Positions 1 through 5,864 of a DNA stretch of 7,470 nucleotides are shown here, piece by piece (position 1 is the stretch's first letter; every line of letters starts with the position of its first letter). The notes beneath the pieces are model-generated. The model did no database searches. It worked only from the letters and a program-made list of their open reading frames with translations, and was not told the origin of the DNA. Source of the DNA: JBBRLA01 sp038231615 (GTDB lineage Bacteria; Myxococcota_A; Polyangia; Palsa-1104; JAEUJZ01); the NCBI GenBank assembly GCA_038231615.1, contig JBBRLA010000433.1, positions 1-7,470 of the forward strand, in the 5' to 3' direction. Position numbers and translations under genes: made by a program.

Positions 1-1
1 C

Positions 2-346
2 AAGTTGTCCGCAACAAGCAAAATCAACATGCAGGATCTGCTCGCCGGCTTTGTCAACTCGGGCTCCCACGATAGCGTGGCCGACCTGCACCGGGAGATG
101 CGGCCCTACCTGCCCACAAAGCACCCGATGAAGAAGGAACTGACCCGCCTGGCCGCCCTTTTGCGCGCCGGGGGCCCCAAGGGGATTGAGGGCCGGCGCT
201 TCGCGATCTACTGCCTGGTCGCTGCCCGGCTGCCCAACTACTGCGAATACCTGAGCAACCTCGGCGACGTGCACGACCTCCCCGAGGCCCTGGGCGAACT
301 GGTCCGCTTCTACCGGGACCTATTGCTCGGCCCCTGCTATTCGTGA
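2..346 (+). CDS. Hypothetical protein, C-terminal part (5' end probably outside the window)
   Basis: I do not recognise this protein. The frame is open from the first complete codon at base 2 to a TGA at 344-346, so the gene probably begins upstream. The in-window start options are TTG at 5 and ATG at 29, and neither has a Shine-Dalgarno sequence that I can see. The roughly 113 visible residues are soluble and mostly helix-forming, rich in Leu, Arg and Glu. A basic patch (KHPMKKEL) lies near residue 40 and a Leu/Tyr-rich C-terminus ends in LLLGPCYS. There is no signal peptide, membrane segment or recognisable catalytic motif. A GC-rich third codon position and a normal residue mix support real coding. 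It converges on the aminotransferase gene across a 227-base gap. The function is unknown. Confidence 0.6.
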   Translation, partial: KLSATSKINMQDLLAGFVNSGSHDSVADLHREMRPYLPTKHPMKKELTRLAALLRAGGPKGIEGRRFAIYCLVAARLPNYCEYLSNLGDVHDLPEALGELVRFYRDLLLGPCYS

Positions 347-357
347 GGTAGGATCTG

Positions 358-373
358 GCTTGATCGGTCAAGC
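358..373 (+). terminator. Small hairpin just after the first gene
   Basis: A perfect inverted repeat, GCTTGA with TCAAGC around a TCGG loop, starts 11 bases after the stop of the partial gene. No T-run follows; the next bases are aggtggcgcc. It is therefore at best a weak or Rho-assisted 3'-end structure. The function is inferred from position alone. Confidence 0.3.
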
Positions 374-412
374 AGGTGGCGCCGGCTGCACCGGGGGCGC
401 AAAGTTCACCCA

Positions 413-427
413 GGTTGTCGCACAACC
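413..427. other. Perfect 6-bp hairpin in the convergent gap
   Basis: GGTTGT and ACAACC flank a CGC loop, and the stem can be extended past one mismatch by CC/GG. With the hairpins at 358-373 and 493-511 it makes up most of the recognisable structure in the convergent gap 347-573. No T-tract follows on either strand. It could be part of a bidirectional 3'-end region. Confidence 0.3.
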
Positions 428-492
428 GGGCGAGCTGCGCCGCTACTGGAGCTGAAACAGGTCCGCCGCACCTCATGCAACATCGGACCCTG

Positions 493-511
493 CCCGCCTG
501 AATGCGGCGGG
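493..511 (-). terminator. GC-rich hairpin downstream of the aminotransferase gene
   Basis: CCCGCC (493-498) pairs with GGCGGG (506-511) around a 7-base loop. On the minus strand it lies about 60 bases past the aminotransferase stop. No U-run follows, so intrinsic termination is not well supported. It may stabilise the mRNA 3' end. Confidence 0.25.
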
Positions 512-573
512 TGCAAATCCTGCCCCTTGAGGGACGCGCGTTTCTCTCCTTGCCCGCCGGCTCTCGCGTTTCG

Positions 574-1779
574 TCAGACGGCGGCGACCCGGGCGACGAT
601 GCGGCGCAGCGCCTCGGCGAAGAGGTCCGGCTCGGGGAGCAGGCTGAGCACCAGGTAGGCCTCTTCGGGAAAGTCGAAGAAGTAGCCCGGGTAGCACACC
701 ACGTCGTCCTCGGCCAAAAGGCGCAGCACCCATTCCTCCTCGGAAAGCACCTGGGGCAGGCGCAGCACCGCGTACCAGCCCCCGTCGGCGTGCAGGAGCT
801 GGCAGGCGGTGTCTCGCACGGCCTCCGCGCAGCGGGCCCGGTTCTGGTTGACCCGGCGGGCGATGGCTCCCGACAGGGCCGGCTGCCGCGAGAGCAGCGA
901 CTCGGCGGCCAGCTGGATCGGCGTGCCCACCGACAGAAAAGCGTCGGCGACAAGCTCCAGCCGCTCCTGCGCCGCCGCCCGCAAGGCACCGGGGCCGCCC
1001 ACGTGGATCCAGCCGAGCTTGAGCTGCGGCATGCCGATCACCTTGGACAGCCCCGAAAGCACGAAGCACAGGGCACGCTCGCGGATCGCCGGTTCCCCGA
1101 GAAGCGAGGTCACCCTGCCGGGGTCGCCGCCGTCCCGCCCGTGTGGGTCGCAGAAGCCATAGTCGCCAAAGACCTCGTCGGAGATAAGGGCGATCTGCCG
1201 GCGCTCGCAGAGGTCGCAAAGGACGTCGAGTTCCTCGCGGCGCAGGAACGAGCCGGTGGGGTTGTTGGGGTTGACCAGGAGAATCGCCTTGGGCCCGGCC
1301 TCGCAGACGCTGCGCAGGGCGCCGAGGTCGAGGGTCCAGCGGCCGTCGTACTCGATGGGATAGGGCAAGAGGCGCACCGACGAAAGGCCGGCGAGGTGCT
1401 CGAAGAGCGGGTAGCTCGGCTGGGGATAGAGCACCACGTCATCCACGTCGCACAGGAGCTGGAACAGCCAGGAGTAGGCCTCGCTGGTGCTGGCCGAGAG
1501 GACCAGGTGCTCGGGATCGACCTGGATGCCGCGGCCCTGGTAGTAGGCGCTGATGGCGCGGCGGGCCGAGAGCGCCCCCCGGGGGTTGGGATCGTAACGC
1601 AGGCCGCGGGGGTCGGCGAGCGGGCGCAGGAGGTCTGGGGGGAGGTCGGCGAAAAGCCCCACGCAGGTGGGGTTGGATTCGCTCAGATCGAGCAGCCGGG
1701 CGCCGATGCTCCGCTTCTCGGCCAAAGCGGTGCTCAGGCGGTTCTTTTGCTGGTTGAAGGGCAGCCGGGAAGAGAACAT
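574..1779 (-). CDS. PLP-dependent aminotransferase, class I/II (fold type I)
   Basis: A cytoplasmic pyridoxal-phosphate aminotransferase of 401 residues, a normal length for the aspartate aminotransferase superfamily. It has SESNPT near residue 33, the PLP-binding NPNNPTG loop at 170-176, and the pyridine-N-binding Asp in SDEVF (D201). The Schiff-base Lys lies in LSGLSKVIG (K246), followed by PQLKLGW. Near the C-terminus are PGYFFDF and YLVLSLLPEPDLF. The position that usually carries the substrate-carboxylate Arg (R386 of aspartate aminotransferase) appears to be Val in YLVLSLL, so the amino donor should not be assumed to be Asp or Ala. I chose ATG 1779 (MFSSRLPF) because the protein looks family-like from there. 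ATG 1794 is possible, and a longer reading frame to 1956 would overlap the next gene. Neither start has a clear ribosome site. It is the last gene of a three-gene minus-strand run. The class is certain; the substrate is unknown. Confidence 0.92.
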   Translation of the reverse strand: MFSSRLPFNQQKNRLSTALAEKRSIGARLLDLSESNPTCVGLFADLPPDLLRPLADPRGLRYDPNPRGALSARRAISAYYQGRGIQVDPEHLVLSASTSEAYSWLFQLLCDVDDVVLYPQPSYPLFEHLAGLSSVRLLPYPIEYDGRWTLDLGALRSVCEAGPKAILLVNPNNPTGSFLRREELDVLCDLCERRQIALISDEVFGDYGFCDPHGRDGGDPGRVTSLLGEPAIRERALCFVLSGLSKVIGMPQLKLGWIHVGGPGALRAAAQERLELVADAFLSVGTPIQLAAESLLSRQPALSGAIARRVNQNRARCAEAVRDTACQLLHADGGWYAVLRLPQVLSEEEWVLRLLAEDDVVCYPGYFFDFPEEAYLVLSLLPEPDLFAEALRRIVARVAAV

Positions 1780-1821
1780 GCCTGGTGATAGCATGAAGGC
1801 CGGGGGATGGCCCGAGGCTCG

Positions 1822-1841
1822 GTCCCAGATCGTCCCAGATC
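1822..1841. repeat. Perfect 10-bp tandem duplication
   Basis: The decamer GTCCCAGATC occurs twice in a row with no spacer. It lies in the 73-base gap between the unknown protein and the aminotransferase, 43 bases upstream of the aminotransferase ATG. A short inverted repeat, CCGA(GGC)TCGG at 1812-1822, abuts it. It could be a replication-slippage scar or a tandem operator half-site; nothing decides between them. Confidence 0.6.
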
Positions 1842-1852
1842 CAGGTTCCCGG

Positions 1853-2551
1853 TCAGCCGGCGCGGACGGCAAACTCCCGGTGGGCGACCACCCGCTCGCC
1901 CGGCTTCTGTTCCAGATCGACCAGGAACGACCAGCCCTTCCCGACGCGCCCGTCAAAGTCGGTCAGCCACCACACATCCAGGGTCCAGCTCGAATGCCCG
2001 CTCTCGCACGGGGGGGTCCACGCCACCGCCTCCAGGTCGCCCAGGTTCGCCGGCCGCCCCTTGTGGGCCTGCTTGGTCTCGCCGAAGACCTGTGACTTGC
2101 GCACCGCCGCCACCGCCGGTGCCGCGTCCTCGGGGGAGACGTCCCGGCGCCACGGGGAGGCCAGGCGACACTCGCCCAGGGTCAGGTCGGGTTGCAGTTC
2201 GCACTCGTAGATTTCATCACCCGGCAGGCCGGAGAAATCGGGCACGTCGAACTCGGGGTACAGGTCCCGGGACGCGATCTGCTGACGCCGTTCGAGGATG
2301 CCCTGTCGGATGCGCCCCTCGTTGGTCAGGGTGTAACACAAGTGCAGCCGCAGGATCAGCCCCCGGGAGGGCAGCCGGTGGTCCCAGTCGAGGATTGCCA
2401 CCACCCCCTCGACATGGCGCCCGCGAAAGGGCACAAACTCCGGCAGGGCCTCCGCCAGCGCGGAAAGACGCTGGGTGCCGTCAAAGTCCTGGTGGCTGAT
2501 GCGCGGATGCACATACAGGCTTTCTGCCACCGCACGTCGAACCAACTGCAC
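1853..2551 (-). CDS. Hypothetical protein, 232 residues
   Basis: I do not recognise this protein. It looks soluble, with no signal peptide, membrane helix or cysteine-cluster motif. The N-terminal half is hydrophobic and strand-like (VEGVVAILDWDHRLPSRGLILRL, about residues 47-69). The middle is acidic and Pro-rich (DLYPEFDVPDFSGLPGDE, about 96-113). The C-terminal part is Trp-rich (SSWTLDVWWLTDFDG and GKGWSFLVDLEQ), which suggests a beta-rich fold. The frame is bounded upstream by TAA at 2561-2563, so GTG at 2551 is the first possible start, and no internal ATG lies near the N-terminus. No Shine-Dalgarno sequence is visible. The only nearby signal is TAAAAT 7 bases upstream of GTG, so a leaderless message is conceivable. 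It lies between the methyltransferase and aminotransferase genes in the same direction (gaps 42 and 73 bases). Its function is unknown. Confidence 0.72.
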   Translation of the reverse strand: MQLVRRAVAESLYVHPRISHQDFDGTQRLSALAEALPEFVPFRGRHVEGVVAILDWDHRLPSRGLILRLHLCYTLTNEGRIRQGILERRQQIASRDLYPEFDVPDFSGLPGDEIYECELQPDLTLGECRLASPWRRDVSPEDAAPAVAAVRKSQVFGETKQAHKGRPANLGDLEAVAWTPPCESGHSSWTLDVWWLTDFDGRVGKGWSFLVDLEQKPGERVVAHREFAVRAG

Positions 2552-2567
2552 GACGCCATTTTAACAC

Positions 2568-2588
2568 ACGCGCAAAGCCTTTGCGCGT
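2568..2588 (-). terminator. Stable hairpin after the methyltransferase stop codon
   Basis: ACGCGCAAA and TTTGCGCGT form a perfect 9-bp stem around a 3-base loop, 5 bases beyond the methyltransferase stop. On the minus strand it is followed by GTGTTAAAATGG, which lacks a proper U-run, so termination would be partial at best. It ends only 16 bases before the GTG of the next gene. It may separate expression of the methyltransferase from the two downstream genes, or stabilise the upstream transcript. The stem is seen directly; its role is inferred. Confidence 0.5.
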
Positions 2589-2593
2589 TCCCC

Positions 2594-3583
2594 CTAGCGG
2601 GCGCCCACCACGTTGATCGGCACCTTGGTCTGGAAGCGCCAGTTCGCCGCGCCGGTGACGTGGAAGATGTCCTCGACCTCGCGCCAGGTCATCGGGGTGT
2701 CGTAGCGCGGGGCCAGGGCGTCGAAGGTGTCCAGGACCGCCTCGCGGTAGCGCTGATCCCGGGTAAGCTCGTCGGTGTGGACGTAGGTGGCGATGGGCAG
2801 CAGGTAGCGCGCCAGGCGGCCCACGCGGGGCATGCGGAAGAGCCGATCCGCCAGGGGGAACAGCGCCGGCATCACCCTTTCGATGGCGCGCAGCAACGTC
2901 GGCTGCGGCAGGCGCCGGGTCAGCGGGCGCACCAGGTACTTGCCGGAAAACCGGGTCCACGGCTGCCGCGCGTAGATGGTGAAGCTGAAGCGCCCATCGC
3001 GGCGCACGCAGGACAGGACGCCGCGCACCGCCGCCGCCGGATCCGGAGTGTGCTGCGCCACGCCGATGCAGTAGGCAAAGTCGAAGGCGCCCGGACGGAA
3101 GGGCGGCGAGAGAAGGTCGCCCTGCACCACGTCGGCCCGCGGGAAGGAGAAAAGGGTCTTTGCCACGGCCTCTACCGCGGAGGAGTAGTCCAGCGCCACC
3201 AGGTTTGCCCCCCGCGAGGCGGCCACCTCGGCGAAGCGGCCCGCCCCGCAGCCGGCGTCCAGCACCCACTTGCCGTCCAGGTCCGCGGCGGTCCAGCGGG
3301 TCTCGTCGTCGAAGCGCCCGCGGGAGTAGCCCCGCTCGGTGGCGCTGTCGAGCTGCACGCCGCGGAACAGGTTCCACTGCCTGCCGAAGGAGCCGGTGTA
3401 GTTGTCATTGTCTTTGGGGCTGACGAAGCGGGGGATGCCGCGGAGGATCGGGTAGATGCGCCCGGTGGTCTCGGAGACCAGCGAGCCCTCTTCGACCCGG
3501 CCGCCCAGGGACCGGGTGGCCCGCAGGCGCAGGGGGGAGCCGGTCTGGGGCTCGGCCAGTCGTTCCATGAGTTCTTCACGCAT
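2594..3583 (-). CDS. SAM-dependent class I methyltransferase with Trm112-like N-terminal domain
   Basis: A 329-residue predicted S-adenosylmethionine methyltransferase of the Methyltransf_11/25 type. Residues 1-55 resemble the Trm112-like leader common in such enzymes (MREELMERL...GSPLRL, then GRIYPILRGIPRFV). The Rossmann core follows: motif I VLDAGCGAGRF (107-117), acidic strand-2 end LVALDYS (D132), motif II DVVQGDLL (151-158) and post-motif FDFAYCIGVAQHTPDP (168-183). The C-terminus has the DTFDALAPRYDTPMTW segment often seen in this group. The zinc Cys residues usual in the leader are absent (EPQTG where CPxCxG is expected). I chose ATG 3583 because AAGGG lies 8 bases upstream and the leader starts there; the frame itself stays open far upstream as an antisense artefact. 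It is the first gene of the minus-strand run and is divergent from the GDP-fucose genes, so a glycan or lipid substrate is plausible but unproven. Confidence 0.9.
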   Translation of the reverse strand: MREELMERLAEPQTGSPLRLRATRSLGGRVEEGSLVSETTGRIYPILRGIPRFVSPKDNDNYTGSFGRQWNLFRGVQLDSATERGYSRGRFDDETRWTAADLDGKWVLDAGCGAGRFAEVAASRGANLVALDYSSAVEAVAKTLFSFPRADVVQGDLLSPPFRPGAFDFAYCIGVAQHTPDPAAAVRGVLSCVRRDGRFSFTIYARQPWTRFSGKYLVRPLTRRLPQPTLLRAIERVMPALFPLADRLFRMPRVGRLARYLLPIATYVHTDELTRDQRYREAVLDTFDALAPRYDTPMTWREVEDIFHVTGAANWRFQTKVPINVVGAR

Positions 3584-3591
3584 GCCCGCAT

Positions 3592-3596
3592 CCCTT
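3592..3596 (-). promoter_or_regulatory. Ribosome binding site that fixes the methyltransferase start
   Basis: On the minus strand AAGGG is followed by 8 bases and then ATG at 3583. An earlier ATG at 3591 directly follows AAGGG and reads a different frame, so the spacing supports 3583 as the start. Confidence 0.65.
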
Positions 3597-3736
3597 AGCA
3601 CGGCGGCGTCGAGCGTGGGCGGAAAAAGCGACACCCTTCTCTGGGTACCTGAAACCCCGTGCATCCCTTGCGCAGCGCGCAGCGAATGTCCGTAGGCTCC
3701 CGAAGAGACGCAGGAAGCGCAAAGCAAAGCGGCGCC

Positions 3737-3745
3737 AAAAGGAGG
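3737..3745 (+). promoter_or_regulatory. Strong Shine-Dalgarno-like sequence, misplaced for the downstream gene
   Basis: AAAAGGAGG is the best ribosome-binding sequence in the spacer. It lies 10 bases before ATG 3756 but 45 bases before the GDP-L-fucose synthase ATG at 3791. The 3756 frame differs from the enzyme's frame, runs 66 codons to 3956 and overlaps the enzyme gene. It could be chance, a leader peptide, or the mark of an indel near 3756-3790. Confidence 0.4.
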
Positions 3746-3790
3746 CCCACCGGGGATGACATCGCCGGGAATTGCGGCTAGCCTGATAAC

Positions 3791-4789
3791 ATGCAGATGC
3801 CCGACCCGGACGCAGCGCCCACGGAACGCTTCTGGAGTGGCCTCCGGGTGGTGGTCACCGGCGGCGCCGGCTTCCTGGGCTCGTTCGTCGTCGAGAAGCT
3901 GCGCGCCCGCGGCGCCCGGGAGGTGTTCGTCCCGCGCTCCCGCGACTTCGACCTGACCCAGATGGACGCGGTGCACCGCCTGTACCGCGAGGCCCGCCCG
4001 CATGTGGTCCTGCACCTGGCCGCCCGGGTCGGCGGCATCGGCGCCAACCAGAAGAACCCCGGGAAGTTCTTCTACGACAACCTGATGATGGGCGTGCAGC
4101 TCATGGAGGTCGGCAGACAGGTGGGCCTGCGCAAGCTGGTCGCCGCCGGCACCATCTGCGCCTATCCCAAGTTCGCCCAGGTGCCCTTCCGCGAGGACGA
4201 CCTGTGGAGCGGCTACCCCGAGGAGACCAATGCCCCCTACGGGCTGGCGAAAAAGATGCTGCTGGTGCAGTCCCAGGCCTACCGCGACCAGTACGGCTTC
4301 AACTCGGCGGTGGTGTTCCCGGTGAACCTGTACGGGCCGCGGGACAACTTCGACCTGTCCACCTCCCACGTCATCCCGGCGATGATCCGCAAGATCGATG
4401 CTGCCATGACGACGACGTCGGGGCCGCAGGAAGTCCTTTTGTGGGGTGATGGCAGCCCGACCCGGGAGTTCCTCTATGTCGAGGACGCCGCCGAGGGGTT
4501 GCTCCTGGCCGCGGAGCGCCACGAGAGCAGCGAGCCGCTGAACCTGGGTTGCGGCAGGGAAATCTCCATTGCCGCTCTGGCCCGGCTGATCGGCGACCAG
4601 ATGGGGTTTGCCGGACGCTTCGTCTATGACCCCAGCCGTCCCAACGGGCAGCCCCGTCGGGCGCTCGACACCAGCCGGGCCAGGGAGCGCATCGGCTTCC
4701 AGGCCCAGATCGAGCTGGAAGAGGGCCTGCGCCGGACCCTTGCCTGGTGGCGGGAGACCGGGCGCGGACTTTTCCTGGAGGCACCATGA
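3791..4789 (+). CDS. fcl: GDP-L-fucose synthase (GDP-4-keto-6-deoxy-D-mannose 3,5-epimerase/4-reductase)
   Basis: A bifunctional cytoplasmic short-chain dehydrogenase/reductase enzyme. It epimerises GDP-4-keto-6-deoxy-mannose at C3 and C5 and then reduces C4 with NADPH to give GDP-L-fucose. Its 332 residues are a normal length. The dinucleotide-binding loop TGGAGFLG is at 23-30, followed by LAARVGGIGANQ. The active-site region GTICAYPK has T121 where the E. coli enzyme has Ser107, with C123 as the epimerase Cys. The YxxxK pair is Y150/K154 in NAPYGLAKK, and H193 lies in TSHVIPA, matching the E. coli His179. NLYGPRDNF and REFLYVEDAAEG are typical of the family. In-frame TAG at 3779 limits the start to ATG 3791 or 3797, and family similarity begins near residue 14 (FWSGLRVVVTGG). 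There is no ribosome site at the proper distance. The gene overlaps the GDP-mannose dehydratase gene by ATGA, so translation of the two is probably coupled. The assignment is firm. Confidence 0.95.
   Translation: MQMPDPDAAPTERFWSGLRVVVTGGAGFLGSFVVEKLRARGAREVFVPRSRDFDLTQMDAVHRLYREARPHVVLHLAARVGGIGANQKNPGKFFYDNLMMGVQLMEVGRQVGLRKLVAAGTICAYPKFAQVPFREDDLWSGYPEETNAPYGLAKKMLLVQSQAYRDQYGFNSAVVFPVNLYGPRDNFDLSTSHVIPAMIRKIDAAMTTTSGPQEVLLWGDGSPTREFLYVEDAAEGLLLAAERHESSEPLNLGCGREISIAALARLIGDQMGFAGRFVYDPSRPNGQPRRALDTSRARERIGFQAQIELEEGLRRTLAWWRETGRGLFLEAP
4777..4781 (+). promoter_or_regulatory. Ribosome binding site for the GDP-mannose dehydratase
   Basis: GGAGG lies inside the end of the upstream gene, 4 bases before ATG 4786. 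The spacing is short but usable, and with the ATGA stop/start overlap it favours coupled translation. It picks ATG 4786 over a non-ATG start at 4747, which would add 13 residues with no family similarity. Confidence 0.65.
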
Positions 4790-5793
4790 AGCGGGCGCTC
4801 ATCACCGGCATCACCGGGCAGGATGGCTCGTACCTGGCGGAGTTCCTGCTGGCCAAGGGGTATCAGGTTTTCGGCGTGGTGCGCCGCTCCAGCAGCTTCA
4901 ACACCGGCCGCATCGATCCCATCTACCAGGACCCTCACGAGTCGAATGTGCGCCTGCATCTGCTCTACGGCGACCTCAACGATGCCTCCTCGCTGAACCG
5001 GCTGATCCGCACGGTGCAACCCGACGAGATCTACAACCTGGGGGCGCAGAGCCACGTGAGGGTGAGCTTCGACGTGCCGGAGTACACCGCGGAGATCACC
5101 GCGCTGGGCGCCGTACGCTTGCTGGAGGCGATCCGCGAGATCGGCATCGTACCGCGCTTTTACCAGGCCAGCTCGTCGGAGCTTTACGGCTCGGCGCCGC
5201 CCCCGCAGTCGGAGCGAACGCCCTTTCACCCGCGTTCGCCCTACGGAGCGGCCAAGGCCTACGCCTACTACATCACCCAGAACTACCGCGAAGCCTACGG
5301 CATGTTCGCCTGCAACGGCATCCTCTTCAACCACGAGTCGCCCCGCCGGGGGGAGACCTTCGTGTCGCGGAAGATCACCCGGGCGGCGACGCGGATCAAG
5401 TTGGGCCTGCAGGACAAGCTGTACCTGGGCAACCTGGAGGCGCGGCGCGACTGGGGTTATGCCGGGGACTACGTAGAAGCGATGTGGCTGATGCTGCAAC
5501 AGAAGCATCCCGACGACTTCGTCATTGCCACCGGCGAGACCCACACCGTGCGAGAGTTCCTGGACGCGGCCTTCGGGCAACTCGACCTGAACTGGCAGCA
5601 TCACGTGGAGATCGACCCGCGCTACTTCCGCCCCGCCGAAGTGGACGTACTCTGTGGCGACATGAGCAAGGCCAAGGCAGCCCTGGGATGGGAGCCCAAA
5701 GTCCGCTTCCCCGAACTGGTCCAGCGCATGGTAGACGCCGATCTAGAACTAGCCCGCAGCGAAGCCCGCCGCGACGGCAAGTCCGTCAGCTAG
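4786..5793 (+). CDS. gmd: GDP-mannose 4,6-dehydratase
   Basis: An NADP-dependent short-chain dehydrogenase/reductase dehydratase that converts GDP-D-mannose to GDP-4-keto-6-deoxy-D-mannose, the substrate of the enzyme encoded just upstream. The protein has 335 residues, slightly short but within the bacterial range. It starts MKRALITGITGQDGSYLAEFLL with the TGxxGxxG loop at 7-14, then VRRSSSFNTGRID (NADP contacts and tetramer region), GDLNDASSL and YNLGAQSHVRVSFDVPEYT. The catalytic set is S130 (Thr133 in E. coli, a conservative change) and E132 in QASSSELYG, plus Y153 and K157 in SPYGAAKAY. NHESPRRGETFVSRKITRA and RDWGYAGDYVEAMW are family hallmarks, and FRPAEVDVLCGDMSKAKAALGW closes the substrate domain. 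All regions are present, so it should be active. It follows fcl with a 4-base overlap, the reverse of the common gmd-fcl order. The product likely feeds fucose into surface polysaccharide. Confidence 0.97.
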   Translation: MKRALITGITGQDGSYLAEFLLAKGYQVFGVVRRSSSFNTGRIDPIYQDPHESNVRLHLLYGDLNDASSLNRLIRTVQPDEIYNLGAQSHVRVSFDVPEYTAEITALGAVRLLEAIREIGIVPRFYQASSSELYGSAPPPQSERTPFHPRSPYGAAKAYAYYITQNYREAYGMFACNGILFNHESPRRGETFVSRKITRAATRIKLGLQDKLYLGNLEARRDWGYAGDYVEAMWLMLQQKHPDDFVIATGETHTVREFLDAAFGQLDLNWQHHVEIDPRYFRPAEVDVLCGDMSKAKAALGWEPKVRFPELVQRMVDADLELARSEARRDGKSVS

Positions 5794-5864
5794 CGCCAGT
5801 TCGCCCGTTAGCGATGACAGAATGGGAGCCAAGAACAGGCCCAAATTGACCATAAACCATTTTA

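Larger units (their letters stand above)
3584..3790. promoter_or_regulatory. Divergent intergenic region, promoters expected but not resolved
   Basis: These 207 bases separate the divergent methyltransferase and GDP-fucose genes, so both should have promoters here. I found no convincing -35/-10 pair on either strand. Visible features are a GCGCAGCGCGCAGCG run near 3670, the palindrome GGCGCC at 3731-3736, and a strong Shine-Dalgarno-like AAAAGGAGG at 3737-3745. That last element serves an ATG in a frame other than that of the sugar-nucleotide gene. Confidence 0.5.

Noticed and set aside
391..440. GCGCAAAG motif resembling part of a GEMM (cyclic dinucleotide) riboswitch
   Set aside because: The required upstream tetraloop hairpin and the second conserved stem are not recognisable, and no plus-strand gene lies downstream.
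507..531. tRNA T-arm-like sequence GCGGGTGCAAATCCTGC
   Set aside because: The T-stem pairs, but no matching 5' acceptor strand, D-arm or anticodon arm occurs at the proper distance upstream, and no CCA follows.
502..1788. Long plus-strand open frame opposite the aminotransferase gene
   Set aside because: Its translation is Gly/Ala/Arg/Val-rich with no domain signature, and the minus strand carries unmistakable aminotransferase motifs. Such antisense frames are expected in GC-rich coding DNA.
2192..3598. 468-codon plus-strand open frame across the unknown protein and methyltransferase genes
   Set aside because: It has low-complexity His/Gly/Gln/Arg composition, and it crosses two genes on the other strand, one with clear methyltransferase motifs.
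3720..3738. Sigma-54-like TGGC...TTTGC on the minus strand upstream of the methyltransferase
   Set aside because: The GG to GC spacing is one base short of the strict -24/-12 spacing.
3584..4522. Upstream extension of the methyltransferase frame on the minus strand
   Set aside because: It runs antisense through GDP-L-fucose synthase, adds 313 residues with no family similarity, and a well-spaced AAGGG supports ATG 3583.
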